Assembly: GCA_019639015.1 (NCBI GenBank)
Contig: JAHBSS010000003.1
Coordinates: 18,791 to 82,790 of the forward strand
Source: Cryobacterium sp.
GTDB taxonomy: Bacteria > Actinomycetota > Actinomycetes > Actinomycetales > Microbacteriaceae
Reading direction: 5' to 3'
DNA: 64,000 nt
Shown in pieces: positions 1 to 7,919 of this stretch. A program made the position numbers and the translations under genes. A model generated the notes under the pieces. That model was not told the origin of the DNA, ran no database searches, and worked only from the letters and a program-made list of their open reading frames with translations. Positions within the stretch are counted from its first letter, which is position 1. Every line of letters begins with the position of its first letter.

Positions 1-290
1 TAGCCAATCACGACACTCGGGTTTGGCTCTCTCTTAACGAGGTATGCCGCAAGTCCTGCAGCTGCTTGAGAGACAAGTACGCGGTTCATCCGATTTGGTC
101 CGGCAGCTAATTCTCCGCGAAGTCCCGCGGTACCGAACTCAAGTCTGGAATCGAAGCGTGAATGCAATTCCGCTTGTGCGTTGGAATCCCCACCTTTTGC
201 TGCAGCGATCAACCGAGCTAGTTCAGACTGAGTTTCTTCATCCGGATCTTGATTTAGCCAGGCTTGTGCGGCATCCAGCAATTCATTCAC
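1..290 (-). CDS. Phospho-sugar mutase (phosphoglucomutase/phosphomannomutase family), N-terminal part, cut by window edge
   Basis: Translating the minus strand from a GTG at 288-290 gives about 96 residues that stay open to the left edge. They contain the block EFGTAGLRGELAAGPNRMNR, typical of the N-terminal domain of phosphoglucomutase/phosphomannomutase-type phosphohexomutases, which move phosphate between C1 and C6 (or C5) of sugars. The catalytic phosphoserine would lie beyond the edge. The start overlaps the stop of the purine nucleoside phosphorylase gene (GTGA), so the two are probably translationally coupled. This pairing suggests that ribose-1-phosphate released by the phosphorylase is passed on by the mutase; that is inference. 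Which hexose or pentose it uses cannot be told from this fragment. Confidence 0.85.
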   Translation of the reverse strand, partial: MNELLDAAQAWLNQDPDEETQSELARLIAAAKGGDSNAQAELHSRFDSRLEFGTAGLRGELAAGPNRMNRVLVSQAAAGLAAYLVKREPNPSVVIG

Positions 291-1108
291 AGCGCGGTCA
301 CAATCTTTGCAAGCAGCGCGCTAATCACAGCCTCAGCGTTTTTCCCGGCCTCGATGACTTCTTCGTGGCTGAGCGGGGTCTTCTGGATGCCGGCGGCGAG
401 ATTCGTGATCAACGACATCCCAAGAATTTCCATTCCGGATTGGCGCGCGGCAATCGCTTCGAGCGCCGTTGACATGCCGACAATGTGGCCGCCGATCGCC
501 TTCGCCATTTGCACCTCGGCAGGGGTCTCGTACTGCGGACCGCGGAACTGGCAATAGACCCCTTCATCCAAATCAGGCTGGATGCTTCGGGCCAGTTCTC
601 TTAGCCGCTTCGAATAGAGGTCAGTCAGGTCGATGAATGTAGCGCCCTCAAGCGGGGACGCCGAAGTCAGGTTGATGTGGTCGCTAATCAGTACGGGGGA
701 TCCAGGTTTCCAATGCTCCTTGATCCCACCGGCACCATTGGTCAAGATCATGATTTTGGCACCTGTCGCGGCGGCGGTTCTTACGCTGTGTACCACGCGG
801 CGCACCCCGTGGCCCTCGTAGAAATGCGTGCGGGCTCCAATGACGAGCGCTCGTTTGCCGTTCGCTAGCTGAATCGAACGAATGAGCCCCGTATGGCCTT
901 CGAGCGCCGGTTTGCTGAAGCCCGGTATTTCAGTAGCCGGGATGGTCGCGGTCGTCTCGCCGATCAGCTCGGCCGCTTTCGCCCACCCACTACCAAGAGT
1001 GAGGGCAATATCGTGTCGCTCTACCCCGGTTTTCTCCGCGATCTCCTTCGCGGCCGTTGCGGCCACTTCGAACGGGTTTGCGGATGCATCGTCAAGCGGA
1101 TTCGTCAT
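287..1108 (-). CDS. punA: Purine nucleoside phosphorylase (trimeric PNP/MTAP type)
   Basis: 273 residues, the usual length for the low-molecular-mass trimeric PNP family, which splits purine nucleosides with phosphate into base and ribose-1-phosphate in the cytoplasm. Family motifs are in order: LGSGWAKAAELI near residue 38, the phosphate-binding THFYEGHG near 113, ILTNGAGGI near 142, CQFRGPQYETPAE near 205 and GMSLITNLAAG near 250. The ATG at 1106-1108 is preceded directly by GGAGGG and, 6 nt upstream, by TAGAGT, so it may be read either from a leaderless mRNA or with a very close Shine-Dalgarno. It ends by overlapping the phospho-sugar mutase start. Purine preference is inferred from the family. 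Confidence 0.93.
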   Translation of the reverse strand: MTNPLDDASANPFEVAATAAKEIAEKTGVERHDIALTLGSGWAKAAELIGETTATIPATEIPGFSKPALEGHTGLIRSIQLANGKRALVIGARTHFYEGHGVRRVVHSVRTAAATGAKIMILTNGAGGIKEHWKPGSPVLISDHINLTSASPLEGATFIDLTDLYSKRLRELARSIQPDLDEGVYCQFRGPQYETPAEVQMAKAIGGHIVGMSTALEAIAARQSGMEILGMSLITNLAAGIQKTPLSHEEVIEAGKNAEAVISALLAKIVTAL

Positions 1109-1114
1109 CCCTCC

Positions 1115-1120
1115 ACTCTA
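1115..1120 (-). promoter_or_regulatory. Putative -10 box of the PNP gene
   Basis: On the minus strand TAGAGT lies exactly 6 nt before the ATG. It follows the TANNNT-N6-start pattern seen before several other genes of this window, so the transcript may start at or next to the start codon. No good -35 was recognised. Confidence 0.35.
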
Positions 1121-1143
1121 ATTGCGATACCCCGTCCCCGTTC

Positions 1144-1375
1144 TTGTTCGTAATTCAGGCAATCCGGTTTCGCTGCGGAAGCCGGTCACAGTCCTGAACC
1201 CTTCAGTTGTGTTCGTAATTCAGGCAATTTGAGTGGTGAGCCGGATGAATTGCCTGGCATTTCGGGCATCCGACGGCCTTGACACCTCGAATTGCCTGAG
1301 TTACGAACAACGGATGCCCAACCTGCTTTGGCCGTATCCGGAACTCATCGGGGCAAATTGCCTGAATTGTGAACA
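1144..1375. repeat. Four copies of a GTTCGTAATTCAGGCAATT-like repeat arranged as nested inverted pairs
   Basis: The intergenic stretch between divergent punA and lpdA carries two forward copies (1144-1163 and 1211-1229) and two reverse copies (1290-1310 and 1355-1375). The inner pair matches over about 29 bp with few mismatches and would enclose a loop of about 60 bp. The loop holds a further partial copy (gaattgcctgg, 1247-1257) and a GGATG/CATCC pair. The outer pair matches over about 20 bp. No ORF with coding character was found from 1109 to 1455. Possible roles are paired operator sites, a REP-like element or remnants of a mobile element; the sequence does not decide. Confidence 0.75.
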
Positions 1376-1455
1376 GAACCGAAGGCGCTGAATGTCGAAT
1401 CGTGTGTCGAAGGCAAACGGATAGACCCCAACGGTCTGCGTGAAAGAATGGTGCG

Positions 1456-2889
1456 GTGGATTTCCAGTTCGAGCGTAGGCAACGAATCGCGATAATTGGC
1501 GGCGGCCCCGGTGGCTACGAAGCGGCGCTTACTGGAGCGCAACTCGGCGCCGAAGTGACCTTGGTTGAGCGAACTGGAGTCGGTGGGTCGGCGGTTCTAA
1601 CGGATGTTGTTCCATCCAAGACGCTAATTGCGACCGCAGAGGCGGCGAGTTCGATTAGCGAAGCCGCCGAACTTGGGGTGCAGTTTTTCGTGAAAGAGGA
1701 CGGCAAGGCATCCAAACCCGAAGTTGCCGTAATTCTTAAGGCCGTCAACACGAGACTGCTTGGGCTCGCCCAGAAGCAGTCCGAGGACATGCGCGGCGCC
1801 CTCGACCGAGCCGGCGTGAAAATAGTTACGGGTGATGGCCGGCTCGATGGAGTTCACAAGGTTGTGGTTTCAACAGGCACTGGTTCCAAGCGCACCGATT
1901 TCGAAACGATAGAAGCGGACACCGTTATCGTCTCGGTCGGCGCAAGCCCGAGAATGCTCGAATCTGCCATGCCCGACGGTGAACGCATCCTCACTTGGAC
2001 ACAGTTGTATTCCCTCGAATCGGTTCCCGAGCACCTCATCGTTGTTGGGTCGGGTGTTACCGGCGCCGAGTTCGCATCCGCCTACACCGCTTTGGGCGCG
2101 AAAGTCACCCTGATTTCGAGCCGTGACACCGTGCTCCCTGGCGAGGATGCCGATGCCGCAAAGGTCATAGAAACAGTCTTTAAACGCAATGGCATGACTG
2201 TGCTTTCTAAGTCGCGCGCCGAACGCGTCGAACGAACAGCCGACGGGGTGACCGCAACCCTCACCGACGGTCGCACGATTGAGGGTTCGCATTGCCTCAT
2301 GGCGGTTGGCTCGGTGCCGAACACTCGTGGACTCGGGCTTGAGGATGCCGGGGTGCAGCTCACAGCATCCGGCCACATCCGCGTGAATCGAGTTGCCCGC
2401 ACGTCAATGCCGTCGATTTATGCTGCTGGCGATTGCTCTGATTTTCTGCCGCTCGCTTCGGTCGCCTCGATGCAGGGTCGCACCGCGGTATTCCACGCGA
2501 TGGGGGATGTCGTAAACCCGACCGAGATTCGAAACGTGACCTCGAACATCTTCACTCAGCCCGAGATCGCGAGAGTCGGGTGGTCGCAAAAGCAAGTCGA
2601 GGACAAGGTCGTGCCGGGCCGCATCCACAAGATTCCGCTTTCGCAAAACCCGCGAGCAAAAATGCTCGGCATCAAGGATGGCTTCGTGAAACTCATTTCG
2701 AGTGTCGGCTCCGGCACCGTGATCGGCGGTGTCGTCGTGTCACCGAAAGCCTCGGAGCTGATTCTCCCCATTGCAATAGCAATCGAGCACCGCCTCACTG
2801 TCGACGAACTGGCCGAAGCCTTCAGCGTCTACCCGTCGCTCTCCGGTAGCATCACGGATGCCGCCCGAGCCATGCACATAGTCCGCTAG
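1456..2889 (+). CDS. lpdA: NAD(P)H-quinone dehydrogenase of the LpdA (Rv3303c-like) group, FAD flavoprotein
   Basis: 477 residues with the two-dinucleotide-binding-domain flavoprotein layout: FAD-binding GGGPGGYEAAL near residue 16, NAD(P)-binding VVGSGVTGAEFASAY near 196, the FAD motif YAAGDCS near 325 and a C-terminal dimerisation domain from about 350. At the position of the redox disulfide of lipoamide dehydrogenases the sequence reads GVGGSAVLTDVVPSK, with no cysteines. That is the signature of mycobacterial-type LpdA quinone reductases rather than E3 subunits. The GTG at 1456 fits the start of the FAD fold. AAGAAT 6 nt upstream could be a weak -10. It is monocistronic. Confidence 0.88.
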   Translation: MDFQFERRQRIAIIGGGPGGYEAALTGAQLGAEVTLVERTGVGGSAVLTDVVPSKTLIATAEAASSISEAAELGVQFFVKEDGKASKPEVAVILKAVNTRLLGLAQKQSEDMRGALDRAGVKIVTGDGRLDGVHKVVVSTGTGSKRTDFETIEADTVIVSVGASPRMLESAMPDGERILTWTQLYSLESVPEHLIVVGSGVTGAEFASAYTALGAKVTLISSRDTVLPGEDADAAKVIETVFKRNGMTVLSKSRAERVERTADGVTATLTDGRTIEGSHCLMAVGSVPNTRGLGLEDAGVQLTASGHIRVNRVARTSMPSIYAAGDCSDFLPLASVASMQGRTAVFHAMGDVVNPTEIRNVTSNIFTQPEIARVGWSQKQVEDKVVPGRIHKIPLSQNPRAKMLGIKDGFVKLISSVGSGTVIGGVVVSPKASELILPIAIAIEHRLTVDELAEAFSVYPSLSGSITDAARAMHIVR

Positions 2890-2951
2890 TGTTCTGCGCC
2901 ACTGGAGAGGGCGGCGCGCACTGAATCGGCGGTTAGGTCATCCGACTGAAA

Positions 2952-2980
2952 TTGAGAAGTATTCGACATTGGAGCAATAT
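2952..2980 (+). promoter_or_regulatory. Putative promoter of the beta-helix surface protein
   Basis: TTGAGA (2952-2957) and CAATAT (2975-2980) are separated by 17 nt, resembling a housekeeping sigma-70 promoter, about 70 nt before the start codon. A GGGAG ribosome-binding site follows at about 3037. Called by eye only. Confidence 0.35.
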
Positions 2981-3048
2981 ATCGGTATTGTGGGACAGTC
3001 GATCGAATTGGGTACCCGTCCTAATTCGGATTCGAGGGAGTCTCAAAG

Positions 3049-4305
3049 ATGCTTAAATCCAAAATTCAACGCATTCTCGCCTTTTCTTCCGCGGCTGCGA
3101 TTGCAACCGGTGGATTGGTGCTCGGCACAGCCACAGCGGCGTCCGCGGCAACAATAGCCGTCCCCGGCGACTATGCCACGATTCAACTCGCTGTTAACGC
3201 TGCTACTCCGGGCGACACGATTAATGTTGCCGCTGGTAGCTACACCGAAAACGTCAATATTCCGGCTGCCAAGAATCTGACTCTCACGGGTGCAGGCAGT
3301 GCCACAACGACCGTGACTGGCCGCCTCACTCTAGGTGCTGCAACAACAGTTTCCGGTTTTACACTTCAGGGCCAAACCGCGGCCCCTTACGCTCAAGATC
3401 CGATCTGGATTACAAGCACGGGTGCTGGCTCGATTGTTGAAAACAACGTGATTCAAAATGGCCTTCGCGGGGTTTACATCGATCACGCTGTCGGCACCTC
3501 GGCGTCTCACACAATTGTAAGAAACAACACAATTTCAGAGGCTGGATTTGGAAACACCGGGGCAGTCTGGATCGCCAGTTCAGACTATGTCGACGTATTG
3601 AACAATGTATTTGCGAACACAACAGCCGGTGGCGTCGGAGTGAACTTGGTGGGCGGTTCCTCAAACGTATTGATCGATCACAACTCGTTTGACAATTTCG
3701 GAAATGTCATGGTGCTCATCGCAAACTCGAGCGGATTCCCGAGTACGCCACAAGGACACGACGTTACGTTCTCAAATAACACAATTACGAACTCGACTGG
3801 AACGCCGTTATACATCGGTGGCAACAACTTGAAGGATGTTTCTATCCTCAACAACTCGATCACCGATACTGCAGGCGCATCCACAGCTGCGATCTTCATC
3901 ACCCCGGGATATTCACCAAGTTATGACCAGTGGTTAGAGCCGAGCAATAGGCCTTTGGAGGGATTTGTCATTGAAGGAAACTTGGTCGATAACGCGGCTT
4001 ACGGCGTGAATGTACGCTCAGGATCCCAGCTTGCGACGTCTGATGCAGTCCAAATCATTGAAAATAGGTTCTGCACTGTCAACGTTGCGGCGATCAACAA
4101 CACCAACACAACTTCGTTGCTAGCAATTGACAACGATTTCTGTGGATCTACCACGATTGGTCCGGTGGAAATCAGAAACACGCCAGTCCTTGCTAACACG
4201 GGAACTCAGGATGCGCTCCCACTCGGGCTCGGAGCGTTCGCGGTCCTCCTTCTTGGCTCCGCTCTAGTCTTCTGGCGCAAGCGAACCTCCACCCCTCGCC
4301 CCTAA
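3049..4305 (+). CDS. Secreted right-handed beta-helix protein with C-terminal LAxTG sortase anchor
   Basis: 418 residues. An N-terminal signal peptide (basic MLKSKIQR, hydrophobic stretch, cleavage near ASA-AT at about residue 35) is followed by about 330 residues of imperfect beta-helix repeats rich in N and I, such as NNVIQNG, NNTISEAG, NNVFANT and NNTITNS. These are typical of the pectate-lyase/NosD-like parallel beta-helix fold. The C-terminus has VLANTGTQ, a hydrophobic helix and the basic tail WRKRT, a complete wall-sorting signal. LAxTG is the motif known for class E sortases of high-GC Gram-positives. The protein is therefore predicted to be wall-linked. No catalytic residues could be assigned; polysaccharide binding or cleavage is possible but unproven. 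It has its own RBS (GGGAG) and its stop touches the repeat at 4305-4413. Confidence 0.85.
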   Translation: MLKSKIQRILAFSSAAAIATGGLVLGTATAASAATIAVPGDYATIQLAVNAATPGDTINVAAGSYTENVNIPAAKNLTLTGAGSATTTVTGRLTLGAATTVSGFTLQGQTAAPYAQDPIWITSTGAGSIVENNVIQNGLRGVYIDHAVGTSASHTIVRNNTISEAGFGNTGAVWIASSDYVDVLNNVFANTTAGGVGVNLVGGSSNVLIDHNSFDNFGNVMVLIANSSGFPSTPQGHDVTFSNNTITNSTGTPLYIGGNNLKDVSILNNSITDTAGASTAAIFITPGYSPSYDQWLEPSNRPLEGFVIEGNLVDNAAYGVNVRSGSQLATSDAVQIIENRFCTVNVAAINNTNTTSLLAIDNDFCGSTTIGPVEIRNTPVLANTGTQDALPLGLGAFAVLLLGSALVFWRKRTSTPRP

Positions 4306-4413
4306 CTTTCATCATTCAGGAGTTTGTGGTGCGGTTGTGACTATTGGGGCGGATGTTGTGCGATTTTGGCACTTTCGTCACACCCGCCACACCAACTCCT
4401 GAATGATGAAAGT
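4305..4413. repeat. Hairpin-forming inverted repeat, left of the DUF559 gene
   Basis: A perfect 20-bp inverted repeat (ACTTTCATCATTCAGGAGTT at 4305-4324 and its complement at 4394-4413) extends inward imperfectly for another 17 bp, 13 of which match, around a loop of about 35 bp. The outer ends are identical to those of the element at 5345-5451, while the interiors differ. It begins on the last base of the upstream stop codon. It may be a non-autonomous mobile element, a REP-like unit or a protein-binding site. Confidence 0.85.
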
Positions 4414-4469
4414 GCACAGGAGCGGGTGCGGGTGTGGAGTGGTAACGGGGGCGCGGGCATCATGGCTGG

Positions 4470-5441
4470 ATGCCAGAGCCAGTACAGATCATCGACTCGC
4501 TAGGCGGGATTGCCACTAGACAGCAGTTGATCTCTAAGGGGTGCAGCGGGTTCGACCTCACGATTGCGGTTCGCAAGGGGTTGATTCGTCGGGTAAGGCA
4601 AGCACGATATTCGACCCCCATTGCAAGCGCTGACGCGATAGCAGCGGCACGCGTCGGGGGTTTGCTCGCGGGCCCCAGCGCTGCGAAGAGTTACGGGTTT
4701 TGGTCGGGGCCGGATCGCAAGCTACACATTTCGATAGGCGTGAACAGTTCTAGGCTCCGAACGAACAAAGCGCCAAGCCTGAAACCTCTGCCACTTACCC
4801 CAGACCGTTTCGATCGCGAGGTGGTTTTGCATTGGCTGAAGGGCGGTGCAGTGCCTGAACGCGGGCCTGATTGTTGGCGGGTCGATCCGATCACGTGTTT
4901 GCGCCAGGTGATCGCCTGGTCGGATGCCGAAACAGCAGTCGCGTGCCTAGATTCTGCCCTAACAAAACTTCGCATCAGTTCGCGCAGGCTCGCGAACGAG
5001 TTCGTTGAGCCGACTATTCGCGAACAACTGATCCTGCAGACGTTGAGGCAGGGGAGTGATTCCGGACTCGAATCCATTGTTCGACAGCGCTTGGCGGCAT
5101 CCGGGATTGTTGTCGATCAACAAGTGAAGTTCCCGTTTGGACGAGTTGATATGCAGATTCCGGGTACGAAACTAATCATCGAAGTCGATGGCGAAAGTTT
5201 CCACGGTCTGGACCAAATCGAGACAGACCGTCGCCGAGATGCCGAACTTGTCGCACTTGGGTTTTCGGTCATCCGCCTTGGTTACACGCGAATCATGCAG
5301 GACTGGCCCGATTGCCTGCGCGTGATCCGATCCTCCCTCACGCGCTTTCATCATTCAGGAGTTTCTGTGACCAATGTTACGGATGTGACTGATGAGACCC
5401 CATTGGTCGCGAAACGGAACATCAGCCCCAAAAACTCCTGA
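4470..5441 (+). CDS. AbiEi-like N-terminal domain plus DUF559 (Vsr-like nuclease fold) protein
   Basis: 323 residues. Residues 1-60 (IDSLGGIATRQQLISKG, then VRKGLIRRVRQARYS) resemble the winged-helix N-terminal domain of type IV antitoxin AbiEi. Residues about 200-295 are a DUF559 domain of the Vsr/PD-(D/E)xK-like fold: FPFGRVDMQIPGTKLIIEVDG, then DRRRDAELVALGFSVIRLGY; the D and E-V-D pattern fits a nuclease core. The last about 30 residues are encoded by the inverted repeat at 5345-5451 and are not part of the domain. No clear RBS precedes the ATG at 4470. Such genes are common and often multicopy in Microbacteriaceae, and their function is unknown. DNA cleavage or repair is only inferred. 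The gene sits between two repeats with identical ends, which suggests that it may move or be maintained with them. Confidence 0.8.
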   Translation: MPEPVQIIDSLGGIATRQQLISKGCSGFDLTIAVRKGLIRRVRQARYSTPIASADAIAAARVGGLLAGPSAAKSYGFWSGPDRKLHISIGVNSSRLRTNKAPSLKPLPLTPDRFDREVVLHWLKGGAVPERGPDCWRVDPITCLRQVIAWSDAETAVACLDSALTKLRISSRRLANEFVEPTIREQLILQTLRQGSDSGLESIVRQRLAASGIVVDQQVKFPFGRVDMQIPGTKLIIEVDGESFHGLDQIETDRRRDAELVALGFSVIRLGYTRIMQDWPDCLRVIRSSLTRFHHSGVSVTNVTDVTDETPLVAKRNISPKNS

Positions 5442-5451
5442 ATGATGAAAG
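5345..5451. repeat. Hairpin-forming inverted repeat, right of the DUF559 gene
   Basis: Perfect 20-bp arms (CTTTCATCATTCAGGAGTTT at 5345-5364 and its complement at 5432-5451) enclose a loop of about 67 bp. Inside the loop GACCAATG occurs on both strands (5369-5376 and, inverted, about 5402-5409). The arms are the same as those of the element at 4305-4413. The element covers the 3' end of the DUF559 gene and stops 2 nt before the stop codon of the convergent carboxylase gene. Confidence 0.85.
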
Positions 5452-5453
5452 TG

Positions 5454-7199
5454 CTAGTCGAGGATGGTTAGGAGTTGGTGGCCCGAGGAGATTGTTGAGC
5501 CTACGGTCGCGTTCAGGTTTGTGACTACGCCGTCTTTGTGGGCAGTGATTGGTTGCTCCATTTTCATAGCCTCGAGTACGAGAACCAAATCGCCCTTCAC
5601 CACTTTGTCGCCTTCAGACACCGCAACTTTCACGATTGTTGCCTGCATTGGCGACTTGATCGAGTCTCCTGTCTCCGTCGAAACCGTTCCCGAAGCTCGA
5701 CGTTTCGGTGGGATGATCGCCGTCGATTGATCGCCGAGTAGCCGAGCAGGTAGCGAAACTTCAATCCGCTTTCCATCCACTTCTACAACAACGTTTTGCC
5801 GTTTCGCCGGGGCTGCGGCATCCGGCAGAGAACCCGACCAGGGTTCGATGTCGTTATAGAACTCGGTTTCGATCCACCGAGTGAACACTTTGAACGGTTC
5901 GGATGTGAAAGCTGGATCTCGCACGATCTTCCGGTGAAACGGCAACACAGTTGGTAATCCGGCAACCTCGAACTCGTCAAGAGCGCGCCTTGACCTTTCA
6001 AGCGCATCTTCGCGAGTTGACCCTGTGACTATGAGCTTTGCTAGCAGGGAGTCGAATGCCCCACCGATCACATCGCCGGTCGTTACACCACTATCGATCC
6101 GCACTCCCGGACCACCCGGGAACCGCAAGACGTTAACCGGGCCCGGTGTAGGCATGAAGTTCAATCCAGGGTCCTCACCGTTGATCCTGAACTCAATTGA
6201 ATGACCGCTGGGCACCGGGTCGTCAAAGTCGAGGAGTCCACCTTCGGCGATTCGAAACTGCTCTCGAACCAAGTCAATACCCGTGATCTCTTCGCTCACA
6301 GGATGCTCAACCTGAAGTCGTGTGTTTACCTCCAAGAACGAGACCGTACCATCGGATGCCAGCAGAAACTCACAAGTCCCCGAACCTATGTAACCGACTT
6401 CTTTGAGGATCGCTTTGGACGAAGTGTATAGAGCGTCGCGTTGCGAATCGGTCAGGAATGGTGCCGGAGCCTCTTCCACAAGCTTTTGGTGCCGCCGCTG
6501 CAAAGAACAGTCGCGGGTTGAGACAACAACAACTTTGCCGCTCTTGTCAGCCAGGCACTGAGTTTCGACGTGCCTCGGCCGATCAAGATACTTCTCAACG
6601 AAACACTCGCCTCGCCCGAACGCAGCGATAGCTTCACGGGTTGCTGATTCGAAGAGTTCTGGAATCTCCTCACGGGTTCGTGCGATTTTCAGCCCGCGGC
6701 CGCCCCCACCAAATGCCGCTTTGATTGCAACCGGCAATCCGAACTCATCAACAAACTTAAGAACTTCCGATGCGTCAGCTACGGGATTTAGAGTGCCGGG
6801 CGCAAGCGGCGCTCCCACCTTCTCCGCGACATGCCGGGCCGATACTTTATCGCCAAGCCGTTCAATGGACTCCGGAGGTGGCCCGATCCAAATCAGTCCC
6901 GCGTTGATGACAGCCCGTGCAAACTCCGCATTCTCTGCAAGGAACCCGTAACCAGGGTGCACTGCGTTCGCTTCTGAACGCCTAGCGATGGAAAGTACTT
7001 TGTCGATTACCAGGTAGGTTTCCGCGCTCGTCGTTCCTTCTAGAGCGTATGCTTCGTCGGCTAACCTCACATGGCGGGCGTCTCGATCCTGGTCGGCGTA
7101 AATTGCGACGGTGGAGATTCCGGCATCCTTTGCGGCCCTGATTATTCGAACTGCGATCTCACCACGGTTGGCAATCAGGACCTTGGAAATTCGAGCCAT
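5454..7199 (-). CDS. Acyl-CoA carboxylase alpha chain: biotin carboxylase fused to biotin carboxyl carrier protein
   Basis: 581 residues in the actinobacterial AccA3-type order: biotin-carboxylase N domain ([20 protein letters not shown] at the start), ATP-grasp domain (about 115-310, with the GGGGRGLK glycine loop and [16 protein letters not shown]), C-terminal carboxylase domain to about 440, a linker, and a biotinyl domain ending the protein. The biotin-accepting lysine is K546 in EAMKMEQP. It carboxylates biotin with bicarbonate and ATP and serves acetyl- and propionyl-CoA carboxylases. The beta and epsilon chains are encoded at 14.5-16.4 kb and the biotin ligase at 22 kb, not next to it. 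TAGGCT 8 nt before the ATG suggests a leaderless or nearly leaderless mRNA. Which acyl-CoA is used depends on the beta chain. Confidence 0.95.
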   Translation of the reverse strand: MARISKVLIANRGEIAVRIIRAAKDAGISTVAIYADQDRDARHVRLADEAYALEGTTSAETYLVIDKVLSIARRSEANAVHPGYGFLAENAEFARAVINAGLIWIGPPPESIERLGDKVSARHVAEKVGAPLAPGTLNPVADASEVLKFVDEFGLPVAIKAAFGGGGRGLKIARTREEIPELFESATREAIAAFGRGECFVEKYLDRPRHVETQCLADKSGKVVVVSTRDCSLQRRHQKLVEEAPAPFLTDSQRDALYTSSKAILKEVGYIGSGTCEFLLASDGTVSFLEVNTRLQVEHPVSEEITGIDLVREQFRIAEGGLLDFDDPVPSGHSIEFRINGEDPGLNFMPTPGPVNVLRFPGGPGVRIDSGVTTGDVIGGAFDSLLAKLIVTGSTREDALERSRRALDEFEVAGLPTVLPFHRKIVRDPAFTSEPFKVFTRWIETEFYNDIEPWSGSLPDAAAPAKRQNVVVEVDGKRIEVSLPARLLGDQSTAIIPPKRRASGTVSTETGDSIKSPMQATIVKVAVSEGDKVVKGDLVLVLEAMKMEQPITAHKDGVVTNLNATVGSTISSGHQLLTILD

Positions 7200-7207
7200 A
7201 GTTGTTT

Positions 7208-7213
7208 AGCCTA
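7208..7213 (-). promoter_or_regulatory. Putative -10 box of the carboxylase alpha-chain gene
   Basis: TAGGCT on the minus strand, 8 nt before the ATG. The same hexamer at the same distance precedes the glycosyltransferase at 34417. No convincing -35. Confidence 0.35.
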
Positions 7214-7284
7214 TTGCGCTTTCTGAGTTGAACATTGGACCAAACCAACAAAAACACTCGGAAGTCCTTGTATTTCTCGGTGTT

Positions 7285-7899
7285 TCAATTGCGCTCCCAA
7301 AGTTCGTGCCATTGGACTCCGAATCCAAGCAGTAATTCGCGCAAAGCAGCCAGCGACAAACCAACTACAGTATGCGGGTCCCCTTCAACAGATTTCACAA
7401 AAGGGCCTCCAAGCGAGTCGATCGTGAATGCCCCGGCGACCTCCAGTGGTTCGCCGGTCGCAATGTATGCCTCAATCTCATCGTCGGTCGGGTGAGCAAA
7501 CTCAACGAGAGCGCTCGAAACACGTCCGTTGGATGTCGCCGCGGCACCTCTGTTATCTATGACCCAATGCCCTGTGTGCAGGGTTCCTGTTCGCCCTCGT
7601 TGGAGCGCCCAACGTGAGCGTGCAACTTCCGGCTCGTGGGGTTTGCCATAAATTACCCCGTCAAGTTCAAACACGGAATCGCAACCGAGAATGAATCCGC
7701 TCAACTCAGTGTTAGCGGCAGCGACCGCCTCGGCTTTGAGTCTGGCTAGAAGTAACACTGTATCTGCGGGTGAGAGCGGCCCGGCCTGAAGTAGTGCGGC
7801 ATCCTCGTCCACTTGCGAAGGCACCACAATGGGTTCAACCCCCGCGGCCCTGAGCGTTTTGAGCCTCGCGGGAGAGGTCGACGCAAGATAAAGCCGCAT
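7285..7899 (-). CDS. maf: Maf-family nucleotide pyrophosphatase (septum-formation inhibitor family)
   Basis: 204 residues. Maf proteins hydrolyse non-canonical or methylated nucleoside triphosphates to monophosphates and are linked to division arrest in Bacillus. Seen here: the N-terminal LASTSPARLKTLRAAG phosphate-binding stretch, VDEDAALL, the catalytic ILGCDSVFELDG with YGKP, and the C-terminal GGPFVKSVEGDPHTVVGLS. The ATG at 7897-7899 has AGGAG just upstream. It lies 20 bp from, and divergent to, the RNA methyltransferase. In related actinobacteria Maf genes often sit near carboxylase alpha-chain genes, as here; substrate is not predictable from sequence. Confidence 0.92.
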   Translation of the reverse strand: MRLYLASTSPARLKTLRAAGVEPIVVPSQVDEDAALLQAGPLSPADTVLLLARLKAEAVAAANTELSGFILGCDSVFELDGVIYGKPHEPEVARSRWALQRGRTGTLHTGHWVIDNRGAAATSNGRVSSALVEFAHPTDDEIEAYIATGEPLEVAGAFTIDSLGGPFVKSVEGDPHTVVGLSLAALRELLLGFGVQWHELWERN

Positions 7900-7907
7900 T
7901 GCACTCC

Positions 7908-7913
7908 TAAGCT
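7908..7913 (+). promoter_or_regulatory. Putative -10 box of the RNA methyltransferase gene
   Basis: TAAGCT followed by 6 nt and then the GTG at 7920, within the 20-bp gap to maf. This matches the leaderless pattern of the window and supports the GTG as the true start. Confidence 0.4.
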
Positions 7914-7919
7914 AAATCC

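Noticed and set aside
1870-2376. 168-residue minus-strand ORF inside lpdA
   Set aside because: Shadow of the lpdA frame in GC-rich DNA; the lpdA motifs run through the whole segment.
1456-2889. Dihydrolipoamide dehydrogenase (E3)
   Set aside because: The redox cysteine pair is missing at the expected place and no pyruvate dehydrogenase genes are nearby; the LpdA quinone-reductase group fits better.
4305-5451. Composite insertion sequence with DUF559 as transposase
   Set aside because: No target-site duplication, transposase motif or terminal dinucleotide was found; only the flanking repeats are certain, so it is reported as a finding and not as a mobile element.
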